Source of the DNA: Actinomycetota bacterium
GTDB taxonomy: Bacteria; Actinomycetota; Thermoleophilia; UBA2241
NCBI GenBank assembly: GCA_003132645.1
Contig: PKYM01000098.1
Location: forward strand, 1 to 9,270
Reading direction: 5' to 3'
Length of the DNA stretch: 9,270 bases
This document shows, piece by piece, positions 1-6,209 of this stretch. A program made the position numbers and the translations under genes. Under the pieces are notes generated by a model, which saw nothing but the letters and a program-made list of their open reading frames with translations, was not told the origin of the DNA and ran no database searches. The first letter of the stretch is position 1; the number at the start of each line of letters is the position of its first letter.

Positions 1-828
1 CTACTTGTCGTACGGCGCGAGCTTGAGGATCTGGCGCGCCTCGTCGGGCGTGGCGCACGGACGGTCCCACTCGTGGGCCAGCCGGGCGACGCGGGCGACG
101 AGCTCGGCGTTCTCCTTGGCCAGCACGCCCTTGTGCTGGAAGATGTTGTCCTCGAAGCCGAGGCGCACGTTGCCGCCCAGGGCAAGCGCGGTCATCGTGA
201 CCGGCATGTGCCAGCGGCCGATGCCGGTGCAGGTCCAGGTGGAGCCGGCCGGCACGCGATCGACGAGAAACGTCAGGTTGCGCGGCTCGCCGCTCATCGA
301 GCCCGGTACGCCGAGCACGAAGTCCCAGTGCATGAGCGGTCCCGCCGGCCCGTACTTCTTGATCAGCTTGAGCGCGTTGTCGATCTGGCCGGCTTCGAAG
401 ATCTCGAACTCGGGGCGCACGCCCTTCTTCTGCATGCGCTGATAGAACTCGCTCATCAGGGCGCTGTCGTTGAAGAACACGTCGTCGCCGAAGTTGGCCG
501 TGCCGGTCGTCAGCGACGCCATCTCTGGGTCGAGCTCGAGCGGCTGCAGACGTTCGTCGGCGGTCATCCCCATGGCGCCGCCGGTCGACGTCTGGACGAT
601 GATGTCGCTGCGCTTGCGGATCTCGTCGAGCGCCGCGGCGAAGACCTCCTTGGCTTGCGTCGGGTTGCCGTCGGCGTCGCGCACGTGGAGGTGATACATG
701 CCGGCACCGGCCTCGCGGCAACGCGCCGCGTCGGCGCCGATCTCGGCGGCGCTGACCGGCAAGCCGGGCTGCGCCTGCTTGGTCGTCTCGGCGCCGACGC
801 CGGCGACGGTGATGATCAGCTTGTCCAT
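1..828 (-). CDS. BKACE family beta-keto acid cleavage enzyme (DUF849)
   Basis: The 275-residue protein is full length for the beta-keto acid cleavage enzyme family, which condenses a beta-keto acid with acetyl-CoA to give acetoacetate and a new acyl-CoA in a Zn-dependent TIM barrel. Family hallmarks are visible: Glu14, the YHLHVRD motif placing zinc ligands at His46 and His48, QTSTGG at 80-84, and the RLGFEDN motif with Arg222, Glu226 and Asp227. These match the catalytic and metal residues described for 3-keto-5-aminohexanoate cleavage enzyme (Kce), shifted by four residues near the C-terminus. The ATG at 828-826 is preceded by AAGGGGG (835-841) at 6-nt spacing; the stop TAG is at 3-1, so the gene is complete but its downstream neighbour is not seen. 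Substrate cannot be read from the sequence; the family includes 3-keto-5-aminohexanoate, dehydrocarnitine and other beta-keto acid users. The aminotransferase upstream on the same strand suggests a pathway partner (inference). Confidence 0.93.
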   Translation of the reverse strand: MDKLIITVAGVGAETTKQAQPGLPVSAAEIGADAARCREAGAGMYHLHVRDADGNPTQAKEVFAAALDEIRKRSDIIVQTSTGGAMGMTADERLQPLELDPEMASLTTGTANFGDDVFFNDSALMSEFYQRMQKKGVRPEFEIFEAGQIDNALKLIKKYGPAGPLMHWDFVLGVPGSMSGEPRNLTFLVDRVPAGSTWTCTGIGRWHMPVTMTALALGGNVRLGFEDNIFQHKGVLAKENAELVARVARLAHEWDRPCATPDEARQILKLAPYDK

Positions 829-856
829 CTGCGACCCCCTTCTTTATGTGGAGCGT

Positions 857-882
857 GGGGAGCGGCCGAACGACCGCTCCCC
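857..882 (-). other. 9-bp stem hairpin upstream of the BKACE gene
   Basis: GGGGAGCGG (857-865) pairs perfectly with CCGCTCCCC (874-882) across an 8-nt loop. It lies about 29 bp upstream of the BKACE start codon and downstream of the aminotransferase stop. There is no T-tract after it on the minus strand, so a classical intrinsic terminator is doubtful. It could act as a transcript-processing or pausing structure, or shape translation of the BKACE message. Confidence 0.5.
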
Positions 883-903
883 GATCAGGCATCCTGCTTT
901 CCG

Positions 904-963
904 CCAGGGCCAGCGCCTGTCGTTTACCAGAGTCGGCGCCTGCTCTTGCCAGGCTCCGCGCCT
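904..963 (-). repeat. Three degenerate direct repeats, 22-23 bp period
   Basis: Read on the minus strand, three 15-mers follow the pattern AGGCGCnGnnnCTGG: AGGCGCGGAGCCTGG (963-949), AGGCGCCGACTCTGG (941-927) and AGGCGCTGGCCCTGG (918-904). Eleven of the 15 positions are invariant. Spacers are 7 and 8 nt (CAAGAGC, TAAACGAC), and a related 8-nt stretch (CGGAAAGC) and a partial AGG follow the third copy. The first copy overlaps the aminotransferase stop codon (964-962). The period is about two helical turns, as in arrays of regulator sites, but the function is unknown and a decayed non-functional tandem duplication is possible. Confidence 0.6.
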
Positions 964-2233
964 ACCTCTCCCAGGGATGGCTCTCGGCCACGTAGGCGAG
1001 CGCCTCCTCGACGACGTCGAGCGCCCTGGTCAGGTCGGCCTCGGTGTGCCGGTAGCAGATGTACCAGTGATGATAGGGCTGCACGAACAGGCCGCGACGG
1101 ATGCACTGCGTATAGAACTCGGTGCGCCGCTCCTTGTAGTGCTCGTCGACGTGGTCGAAGGTCAGGAAGGGCATCGGCGGGATGCCGCTCTTGGTGACCG
1201 GCACGCCCGAGGCGTCGACGATCGCGCCGAGGCGCTCGAGGAAGCGGGTGCCGCGCACCCAGATGACGTCCTGCACCTTCTCGCGCTCGAGGATCTCGAG
1301 GCACTTCATGCTGGCCGCCATCTCGAGGCTGTTGGGGAAGTAGGTCGAGCTCAGGAAGGCGTCCTTGACGTAGACGCTCATGACCTCGCGCTTACCCACC
1401 AGCGCGGCGATCGAGTAGCCGTTGGCCATCGCCTTGCCGACCGTCGTCAGGTCGGGCACGACGCCGTAGCGCTCGCTGGCGCCGCCCATGCTCACGCGAA
1501 AGCCGGTGCGGACCTCGTCGAAGGTGACCACGGCGCCGTTTCTGTGGCAGAGGTCGACGACGGCCTGCAGGTAGCCCTCGGGCGGCACGATGATCGGCTT
1601 GGCCATCGGGTGGCCGACCGGGGTGATGATGACGCCGGCGACCTTGCCGGGATTCTCGGCGAAGATGCGCTCGAGGTCTTCGATCTTGCCGTACTCGAAC
1701 TCCTTGGTGAGCTCAGAAACGGCCTGCGGCACGCCGCCGTGATGCTCGACGCACCAGTCACCCCAGCCGTGATAGCCGCAGCGCGCGATCACGTCGCGGC
1801 CGGTGTAGGCGCGCATCGCCCGCACGGCCGCGTTGGTCGCGTCGGAGCCGGTCTTGACGAGGATCGTCTGCTCGCCGCAGGGCATGAGGTCGGCGAGACG
1901 CTGCTCGAGCTCGTTCTGCAGCGGCTGCACGAGGCTGAAGCAGAAGCCCTTGTCCATCTGCGCCTTGGCGGCGTCGTTGATCTCGTCTTCGACGTAGCCG
2001 AGGATGATCGGCCCGTAGGCGCAGAGCATGTCGATGTACTCGTTGCCGTCGACGTCGAAGATGTGGCCGCCCTTGCCGTGCGTGATGAACACCGGGTACT
2101 CGCCGATGACGAAGTTGTAGGGCCGGCGGATGCCGCCGACGCCGCCGGGCGTAAGACGCTGGGCGTCTTCGAGCATCGCCATCGAGCGGGTGAGGTCGAG
2201 CGGCGGAGCGCTTTGCACTGATTTGGTCGCCAT
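962..2233 (-). CDS. Class III PLP aminotransferase, glutamate-1-semialdehyde aminomutase-like
   Basis: This 423-residue fold-type I PLP enzyme belongs to the class III aminotransferase group and most resembles GSAM-like members. Visible hallmarks are the phosphate-binding segment GSDATNAAVRAM (129-140), YHGW (154-157) stacking near the cofactor, VTFDEVRTGFR with Asp239 for the pyridine nitrogen, and TVGKAMANGYS with the Schiff-base lysine at Lys267. The STYFPNSLEMAA segment (296-307) provides the cross-subunit phosphate contact in this family. It is likely cytosolic and dimeric. The ATG at 2233 has AGGAG (2240-2244) at 6-nt spacing. It is not a convincing housekeeping hemL: no other tetrapyrrole genes are present and it sits with BKACE and a transporter operon, so an aminotransferase or aminomutase acting on an amino or beta-amino acid is more likely (inference). 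One idea is that it supplies the keto acid cleaved by the downstream BKACE. Substrate is unassigned. Confidence 0.88.
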   Translation of the reverse strand: MATKSVQSAPPLDLTRSMAMLEDAQRLTPGGVGGIRRPYNFVIGEYPVFITHGKGGHIFDVDGNEYIDMLCAYGPIILGYVEDEINDAAKAQMDKGFCFSLVQPLQNELEQRLADLMPCGEQTILVKTGSDATNAAVRAMRAYTGRDVIARCGYHGWGDWCVEHHGGVPQAVSELTKEFEYGKIEDLERIFAENPGKVAGVIITPVGHPMAKPIIVPPEGYLQAVVDLCHRNGAVVTFDEVRTGFRVSMGGASERYGVVPDLTTVGKAMANGYSIAALVGKREVMSVYVKDAFLSSTYFPNSLEMAASMKCLEILEREKVQDVIWVRGTRFLERLGAIVDASGVPVTKSGIPPMPFLTFDHVDEHYKERRTEFYTQCIRRGLFVQPYHHWYICYRHTEADLTRALDVVEEALAYVAESHPWER

Positions 2234-2239
2234 ACGTGA

Positions 2240-2273
2240 CTCCTTTTGGATATCGGAGAGTGTATTGATTGTA
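2240..2273 (-). promoter_or_regulatory. Possible promoter -10 and ribosome site of the aminotransferase gene
   Basis: On the minus strand TACAAT (2273-2268) matches five of six bases of the -10 consensus, inside an unusually A/T-rich patch for this window. AGGAG follows at 2244-2240, six bases from the ATG. No good -35 hexamer is seen 16-18 bp upstream (TGCGGC at the 17-bp spacing), so the promoter call is weak while the ribosome site is strong. Confidence 0.4.
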
Positions 2274-2300
2274 TGCCTTGAGCGACGGCTGCCGCACCGA

Positions 2301-2341
2301 CGGAGGCGGCCGCCGCGGCCAAGCCGCGGCGGCCGCCTCCG
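2301..2341 (-). terminator. Perfect 19-bp GC hairpin, probable end of the transporter operon
   Basis: Bases 2301-2319 are the exact reverse complement of 2323-2341, with a 3-nt loop (CAA on the plus strand). The hairpin lies in the 242-bp gap between the last transporter (stop at 2476) and the aminotransferase start (2233), and 9 bp beyond the stop of the possible small ORF. No T-run follows on the minus strand, so it fits a T-less terminator or a 3'-end stabilising structure better than a canonical intrinsic terminator. Confidence 0.6.
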
Positions 2342-2350
2342 ACAGGGCGG

Positions 2351-2479
2351 TCAGCCGGAGTCGGAGAGCCGCCGCCAGAGAGCCGCGCGACGCAGGCGCC
2401 ACAGCACGCTGCCGCGCCTGAGCGGGGAGCGCGCGAGCCCGACGCCGTCTCGCGGCCTGACTGCGCCACCGGGCCTCAT
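2351..2479 (-). CDS. Possible 42-residue arginine-rich small protein
   Basis: An ATG at 2479-2477 overlaps the stop of the last transporter by ATGA, the same style of overlap that joins other genes in this operon. The frame runs 42 codons to TGA at 2353-2351. GAGGAG lies at 2496-2491, but 11 nt from the start, which is long. By hand count 37 of 42 third positions are G or C, higher than in the other two frames of the same strand. The product is rich in Arg and contains three Trp, with a cationic C-terminal half (SVLWRLRRAALWRRL); I do not recognise it. It may be a real small gene, or a remnant start site left by loss of a further transporter copy. No homology evidence is available. Confidence 0.25.
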   Translation of the reverse strand: MRPGGAVRPRDGVGLARSPLRRGSVLWRLRRAALWRRLSDSG

Positions 2480-3423
2480 GTCGGGATCAGCTCCTCGGGC
2501 TGGTCGCGCTCGCCGAGGGTCACCACGAGCACGCCGGCGACGATGATCAAAGCGCCGCCCATGAGCGTCCAGGGCCCGGGCCACTCGCCGAGCAGCAGCA
2601 GCGCGTAGAACGGCGCGCTGACCGGCTCGAGGTAGCCGAGGATCGACGAGTGCTGCACGCGGATGCGACTCACGCCCTCGGTCCACAGGGTGTAGGCCAG
2701 CGCCGTGCAGACCACGCCCAGCACGATACCCACGACGAGGTCGCGGGTCGTCAGGTGGACGCCGGCGCCGACGGTCTGCCAAAGGGCCAGGGGCAGCAGC
2801 ACCACGCTGTTCACGCTCATCTCGCTGATGACGATGGTGACGGCGCCCACGCCGCGGTTGGTGAGGTCCTTGACGATCATCATGAAGGCCGCATAGCCGA
2901 CACCCGAGACGGTGCCCGCGGCGAGACCCAGGGCCGAGACCTTCACGGTCTGACCCGAGATCGTCGGCCAGAGGATGGTGGCCAGCCCGACGAGAGCGAT
3001 GCCCAGCGCCACGTAGACGATGGGCTCCGTGCGCCCCTTGAAGATGCGCGGCGCCGCGACGGCAACCCAGACCGGCGCCATGAACTCGAGGAACATGCCG
3101 ATCGAGACGCTGGTGTCGCGCAGCGCGACGAAGAACAGCAGCAGGGTCGCCGAGTCGACCAGGCCCATGATCAGCAGGCGCACGGGGATGCCCGGCCGGC
3201 GCACCCCGGAAAGCGGCCGGCGGCGCGCGAAGACCACGCCCAGCACGAGCCCGGCGGTCACGAAGCGCAGCACGAGCAGGGCGCTCTCGGGCGCCGTCGT
3301 GTAGTCGACCAGGGCGCCGATCGCCCCCATGATCAGGTACGAGATCGAGACGATGACATACCCCCGCAGCAAGGCCGTCCCGCGCGCCGCGCGCGCCCGC
3401 TCCGCCAGCGGCGCGCCGCTCAC
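2476..3423 (-). CDS. EamA/DMT-superfamily transporter, copy 4 of the operon
   Basis: The protein has 315 residues with ten hydrophobic segments (roughly 20-40, 46-66, 82-100, 105-125, 135-153, 162-183, 195-215, 227-247, 257-277 and 284-304), the two-times-five-helix layout of EamA inner-membrane carriers. The N-terminal half carries TTAPESALL and the C-terminal half the family signature GYLEPVSAPFYALLLLG (263-279). The start is GTG at 3423, overlapping the previous gene's TGA by GTGA, with GAGGTG at 3437-3432. The closest relative in the window is the gene immediately upstream: over 53 residues from DLVV to LLGE, 39 are identical. DMT carriers move amino acids, nucleotides or other small metabolites, often as exporters; the substrate here is unknown. 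The C-terminus ends EELIPT, resembling EVVPT in its neighbour. Confidence 0.9.
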   Translation of the reverse strand: MSGAPLAERARAARGTALLRGYVIVSISYLIMGAIGALVDYTTAPESALLVLRFVTAGLVLGVVFARRRPLSGVRRPGIPVRLLIMGLVDSATLLLFFVALRDTSVSIGMFLEFMAPVWVAVAAPRIFKGRTEPIVYVALGIALVGLATILWPTISGQTVKVSALGLAAGTVSGVGYAAFMMIVKDLTNRGVGAVTIVISEMSVNSVVLLPLALWQTVGAGVHLTTRDLVVGIVLGVVCTALAYTLWTEGVSRIRVQHSSILGYLEPVSAPFYALLLLGEWPGPWTLMGGALIIVAGVLVVTLGERDQPEELIPT

Positions 3424-4331
3424 GTCGGCACCACCTCGACAGCCCCGCGCTGGGCGGAGCCGAAGGCCACGACGAGCACGCCGGCCGCGACGATCAGCGC
3501 ACCGCCGGCGACCGTCGTGACCGTGGTCGCCTCGCCGAGCAGCAGCAGGGCGTAGAAGGGCGCGCTGACCGGCTCGAGGTAACCCAGGATCGAGGCGTGC
3601 TCAACGCGCATGCGGCGCAGCCCCTCGACGTACATGACGTAGGGGATGGCGGTGCACAGCACGCCCAGCACGAGGGTCACGACCAGGTCGTGACGCGTCA
3701 GGCGGTAGCCCGAGCCGGCGAGCTGCCAGACGGCCAGCGGCGCCAGGATGGCGGCATCGAGCGCCATCTCCGAGAGGGCGATCGTCACACTGCGCAGGGT
3801 CCTGGTGAGGAACTTGGCCGTCAGCGCGTAGCCCGCGTAGAGAAAGCCGGTGGCCACACCGCAGGCGATGCCCACCCCCGAGACGCGCTCGGCACCCAGC
3901 AGCCCGGGCAACAGGATGGCGGCCATGCCGGCGATCGCCAGGGCGAGCGCCGGGTAGACGATCCGGTCGGGCCGCTGGTGGAGCAGGCGCGGCGCGGCCA
4001 AGGCGACGTAGACCGGGCCGGTGAACATCAGGAACATGCCGATCGCCACACCGGCCAGCCGCAGGGCGATGAAGAACAGAAGCAGGGTCGAGGAGCTGAA
4101 GAGACCCAGGAGCAGCAGCCAGCCGACGGTGCGGCGGTCGCGCAGCTCGGCGAGCATCGGCCGGCGAGCGAAGACCAGGGCGACCAGAGCGGCGCCGATC
4201 ACCATGCGAGCCGCGAGCAAGGTGCTCTCGGGCATCGTCGTCATGCGCACCAGAGCGCCGATCGAGCCCCAGACAAGAAAGCACGCAGCGACGAGAAGAT
4301 AGCCCACCTTGTCACGCCGGACGGCAGCCAT
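3420..4331 (-). CDS. EamA/DMT-superfamily transporter, copy 3 of the operon
   Basis: This 303-residue, ten-helix DMT carrier has two EamA halves: TTMPESTLLAARM (31-43) near helix 2 and the C-terminal signature GYLEPVSAPFYALLLLG (250-266). The start is ATG at 4331, sharing one base with the preceding TGA (TGATG). An in-frame extension to 4460 exists, but it only reads the upstream gene out of frame and yields an arginine-rich non-membrane stretch, so it is rejected. A weak GAGG lies upstream of the start inside the previous gene. The C-terminal codons GAG GTG GTG CCG ACG TGA also supply the GAGGTG ribosome site and GTG start of the next gene. Substrate is unknown; strong similarity to copy 4 suggests a recent duplication. 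Confidence 0.9.
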   Translation of the reverse strand: MAAVRRDKVGYLLVAACFLVWGSIGALVRMTTMPESTLLAARMVIGAALVALVFARRPMLAELRDRRTVGWLLLLGLFSSSTLLLFFIALRLAGVAIGMFLMFTGPVYVALAAPRLLHQRPDRIVYPALALAIAGMAAILLPGLLGAERVSGVGIACGVATGFLYAGYALTAKFLTRTLRSVTIALSEMALDAAILAPLAVWQLAGSGYRLTRHDLVVTLVLGVLCTAIPYVMYVEGLRRMRVEHASILGYLEPVSAPFYALLLLGEATTVTTVAGGALIVAAGVLVVAFGSAQRGAVEVVPT

Positions 4332-5266
4332 CAATCGGCCTCGCCCGTACCCGGCTCGACCAGCGCGAACCCCGGCAGCTCGGGCTCGATCTCGGCGGCG
4401 CCGTAGCGCACCACGATGACGCCGGCGCCGATGATCAGCGCTCCGCCGGCGATCGTCCATAACGACGGCACCTGGCCCAGGATGAGCAGGGCATAGACGG
4501 GCGCGCTGACCGGCTCGACGTAGCCCATGATCGCCGAGTGCTGCACCTTTATGAAATGCATGCCGTCCATCACCAGGCTGAAGGTCAGGGCGGTGCAGAC
4601 GATCCCCAGAAAGGCGGCGATGGCGAAGTTGCGCACCGTGAACTCGGCCGCCGTCGACTGCAGCAGGCCGAGGGGCAGCAGCACGACCGCCGCGAGGAGC
4701 GCCATCGCAAAGACGATCGTCGTCGCGTGCACGTTGCGGCGCCTCAGTTGTTTGCCGCCGATCAGGTAGACGGTGTACATCACGCCGGCGAAGACGGCGA
4801 AGAACAGACCGTGGGGCGTGAGCTTGACGCTCTCGCCGGTGAGCCCGGGGACCAGGATCAGCGCCATGCCGGCAAGGCCTACGCCGAGGGCGGCGTACAC
4901 GGCGCCCTCGGTGCGCCCGCCCTCGAGGTGGGGCGCGATGAAGGCGACGTAGAGGGGCGCCAGATACGACAGGAAGATGGCCACCGCCACCCCTGTCTGG
5001 CGGATGGCGATGAAGTAGCTCACCAGATTGGCCGCCAGGGCGAGGCCGCAGACGACCAGACGGATCGTGGTGCCGCGATCGGCGAAGAGCGCCTTCCAGT
5101 CGCGACGCGCCGCGACCACGAGGCCCAGCACGATCCCGGCGAACACCATGCGCACGGCGACCAGCAGGGTCGCCGGCATGGACGAGTACGTGACGAACAC
5201 CCCTATCGAGCCGTTGATCAGGCAGGCGCCGAGCGTCTCGCCGTAGCCGCGCAGGCGCTGGTTCAC
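4331..5266 (-). CDS. EamA/DMT-superfamily transporter, copy 2 of the operon
   Basis: The 311-residue membrane protein has the ten-helix DMT pattern, with SSMPATLLVAVRM (28-40) in the first half and GYVEPVSAPVYALLILG (248-264) in the second. It starts at GTG 5266, overlapping the upstream TGA by GTGA, with GAGGTG (5277-5272) five bases before the start. The stop shares a base with the next ATG (TGATG). It is more divergent than copies 3 and 4: a Gln replaces the Glu after LLILG, and the cytoplasmic tail is longer and acidic (EIEPELPGFALVEPGTGEAD). It could have a different substrate, or pair with another copy as a hetero-oligomer as small DMT proteins do, though EamA proteins of this length usually work without a partner. 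Substrate is unknown. Confidence 0.9.
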   Translation of the reverse strand: MNQRLRGYGETLGACLINGSIGVFVTYSSMPATLLVAVRMVFAGIVLGLVVAARRDWKALFADRGTTIRLVVCGLALAANLVSYFIAIRQTGVAVAIFLSYLAPLYVAFIAPHLEGGRTEGAVYAALGVGLAGMALILVPGLTGESVKLTPHGLFFAVFAGVMYTVYLIGGKQLRRRNVHATTIVFAMALLAAVVLLPLGLLQSTAAEFTVRNFAIAAFLGIVCTALTFSLVMDGMHFIKVQHSAIMGYVEPVSAPVYALLILGQVPSLWTIAGGALIIGAGVIVVRYGAAEIEPELPGFALVEPGTGEAD

Positions 5267-5277
5267 ACCGGCACCTC
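5263..5277 (-). promoter_or_regulatory. Translational-coupling junction, transporter copies 1 and 2
   Basis: On the minus strand GAGGTG, CCGGT and GTGA follow one another: ribosome site, 5-nt spacer, and GTG start overlapping the TGA stop. The same arrangement recurs at 3420-3437 between copies 3 and 4 (8-nt spacer), and in weaker form at 2476-2496 after copy 4 (GAGGAG, 11-nt spacer, ATGA). The encoded tails are correspondingly similar: EVPV, EVVPT and EELIPT. Confidence 0.65.
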
Positions 5278-6186
5278 GGTCTCGGCCCGACCCAGGGCGA
5301 TAGCGAAGATGCCGGCGGCGATGATCAGCGCCCCGCCCAGCCAGGTCGTGAGGGCCGGCCGCTCACCGACCAGCAGCAGCGCCCAGAGCGGCGCGGTGAC
5401 CGGCTCGAGGTAGCCCAGGATGCCGGCGTGCTCGACGCGCACGAAGCGCAGGCCGTCGGTGAACAGGCTGAAGCACAGGGCGGTGTAGACCAGGCCCATG
5501 ATCGCCACGATACCGAGATCGGTCCAGGTCGGCCGGTAGTGACCGGCAACCGTCTGCCAGGCGGCCAGCGGGGCGACCAGAAGCGTCGTGCAGACGCAGA
5601 AGAACAGCGTGAAGGTGGTGCCGCGGATAGCGTCGCCGACGCCTTTCATGAGCATCAGCGCGATCGCGTAGAAGAGACCCGCGGCGACGCCGCAGGCTAC
5701 GCCCGGCGCGAGGTTGTGAGCGCCGCCCAGGGTGAGGCTGGGCGCCACGATCAGCACCATGCCGACGGCGGCCACCGCGACCGCCACCATGTCGCTGCGC
5801 TCGCGACGGGTGTGCAGCACCCAGGGCGCAGCGAGGGCTATGTAGATGGGCGCCATATACTCCAGAGCGATGCCGAGGGCGACGTTGGCCAGGCGGATCG
5901 AGGCGAAATAGAAGAGCAGCTCGAAGGCGACCACGACGCCGATCAGCACGAGACGCCAGAATCGTCGCGAGCGACGCACCTCGGCGAGGCCGCCGGTGAG
6001 CAGAAAGAAGGGCCCCAACACGAGGCCGGCGAGCCCCATGCGGCAGAGCAGCAGCAGGCTGGCCGGCATGGTCGAGATCTGCAGCAGGGCGCCCGACGTG
6101 CCGAGGATCAGCGAGGCGCCGCCGATCTCGGCATAGCCGCGCAACAGATGGGCGTCCGGTTCGAGGGCAGCAGTGTTAGTCGCCAC
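5263..6186 (-). CDS. EamA/DMT-superfamily transporter, copy 1 of the operon
   Basis: This first transporter after the corrinoid activator has 307 residues and ten predicted helices. STMPASLLLLCRM (38-50) and GYLEPVTAPLWALLLVG (258-274) mark the two EamA halves. The start is GTG at 6186, preceded by GAGGGGG (6200-6194) at 7-nt spacing and only 23 bp after the RACo stop, so co-transcription is very likely. Over the 53 residues from DLGI to LVGE, 29 match copy 4, so it is a clear but older paralogue. The C-terminal codons GAG GTG CCG GTG TGA encode the ribosome site and overlapping start of copy 2. Position next to the RACo gene hints at transport of a methylated or corrinoid-linked metabolite (inference). 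Confidence 0.9.
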   Translation of the reverse strand: MATNTAALEPDAHLLRGYAEIGGASLILGTSGALLQISTMPASLLLLCRMGLAGLVLGPFFLLTGGLAEVRRSRRFWRLVLIGVVVAFELLFYFASIRLANVALGIALEYMAPIYIALAAPWVLHTRRERSDMVAVAVAAVGMVLIVAPSLTLGGAHNLAPGVACGVAAGLFYAIALMLMKGVGDAIRGTTFTLFFCVCTTLLVAPLAAWQTVAGHYRPTWTDLGIVAIMGLVYTALCFSLFTDGLRFVRVEHAGILGYLEPVTAPLWALLLVGERPALTTWLGGALIIAAGIFAIALGRAETEVPV

Positions 6187-6209
6187 GTGCGGACCCCCTC
6201 GCCGCGCTG

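Noticed and set aside
73..1197. 374-codon open frame on the plus strand
   Set aside because: It is antisense to BKACE and part of the aminotransferase, with no recognisable domain and an arginine-rich tail.
698..2221. 507-codon open frame on the plus strand
   Set aside because: It lies antisense to the clearly identified aminotransferase; the product is low-complexity and rich in Asp, His, Val and Ala, typical of the complement of high-GC coding sequence.
962..2233. Housekeeping hemL (glutamate-1-semialdehyde aminomutase of haem synthesis)
   Set aside because: Family resemblance exists, but no tetrapyrrole genes are near and the catabolic-type context argues against it; product specificity cannot be settled from sequence alone.
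4332..4460. 43-residue N-terminal extension of transporter copy 3
   Set aside because: It is an out-of-frame reading of copy 2, arginine-rich and unlike any DMT N-terminus; ATG 4331 is coupled to the upstream stop.
2578..5460. DNA-level repeats around GCGCGCTGACCGGCTCGA in the four transporter genes
   Set aside because: They are not a separate repeat element; they encode the conserved EPVSAP signature and reflect paralogy.
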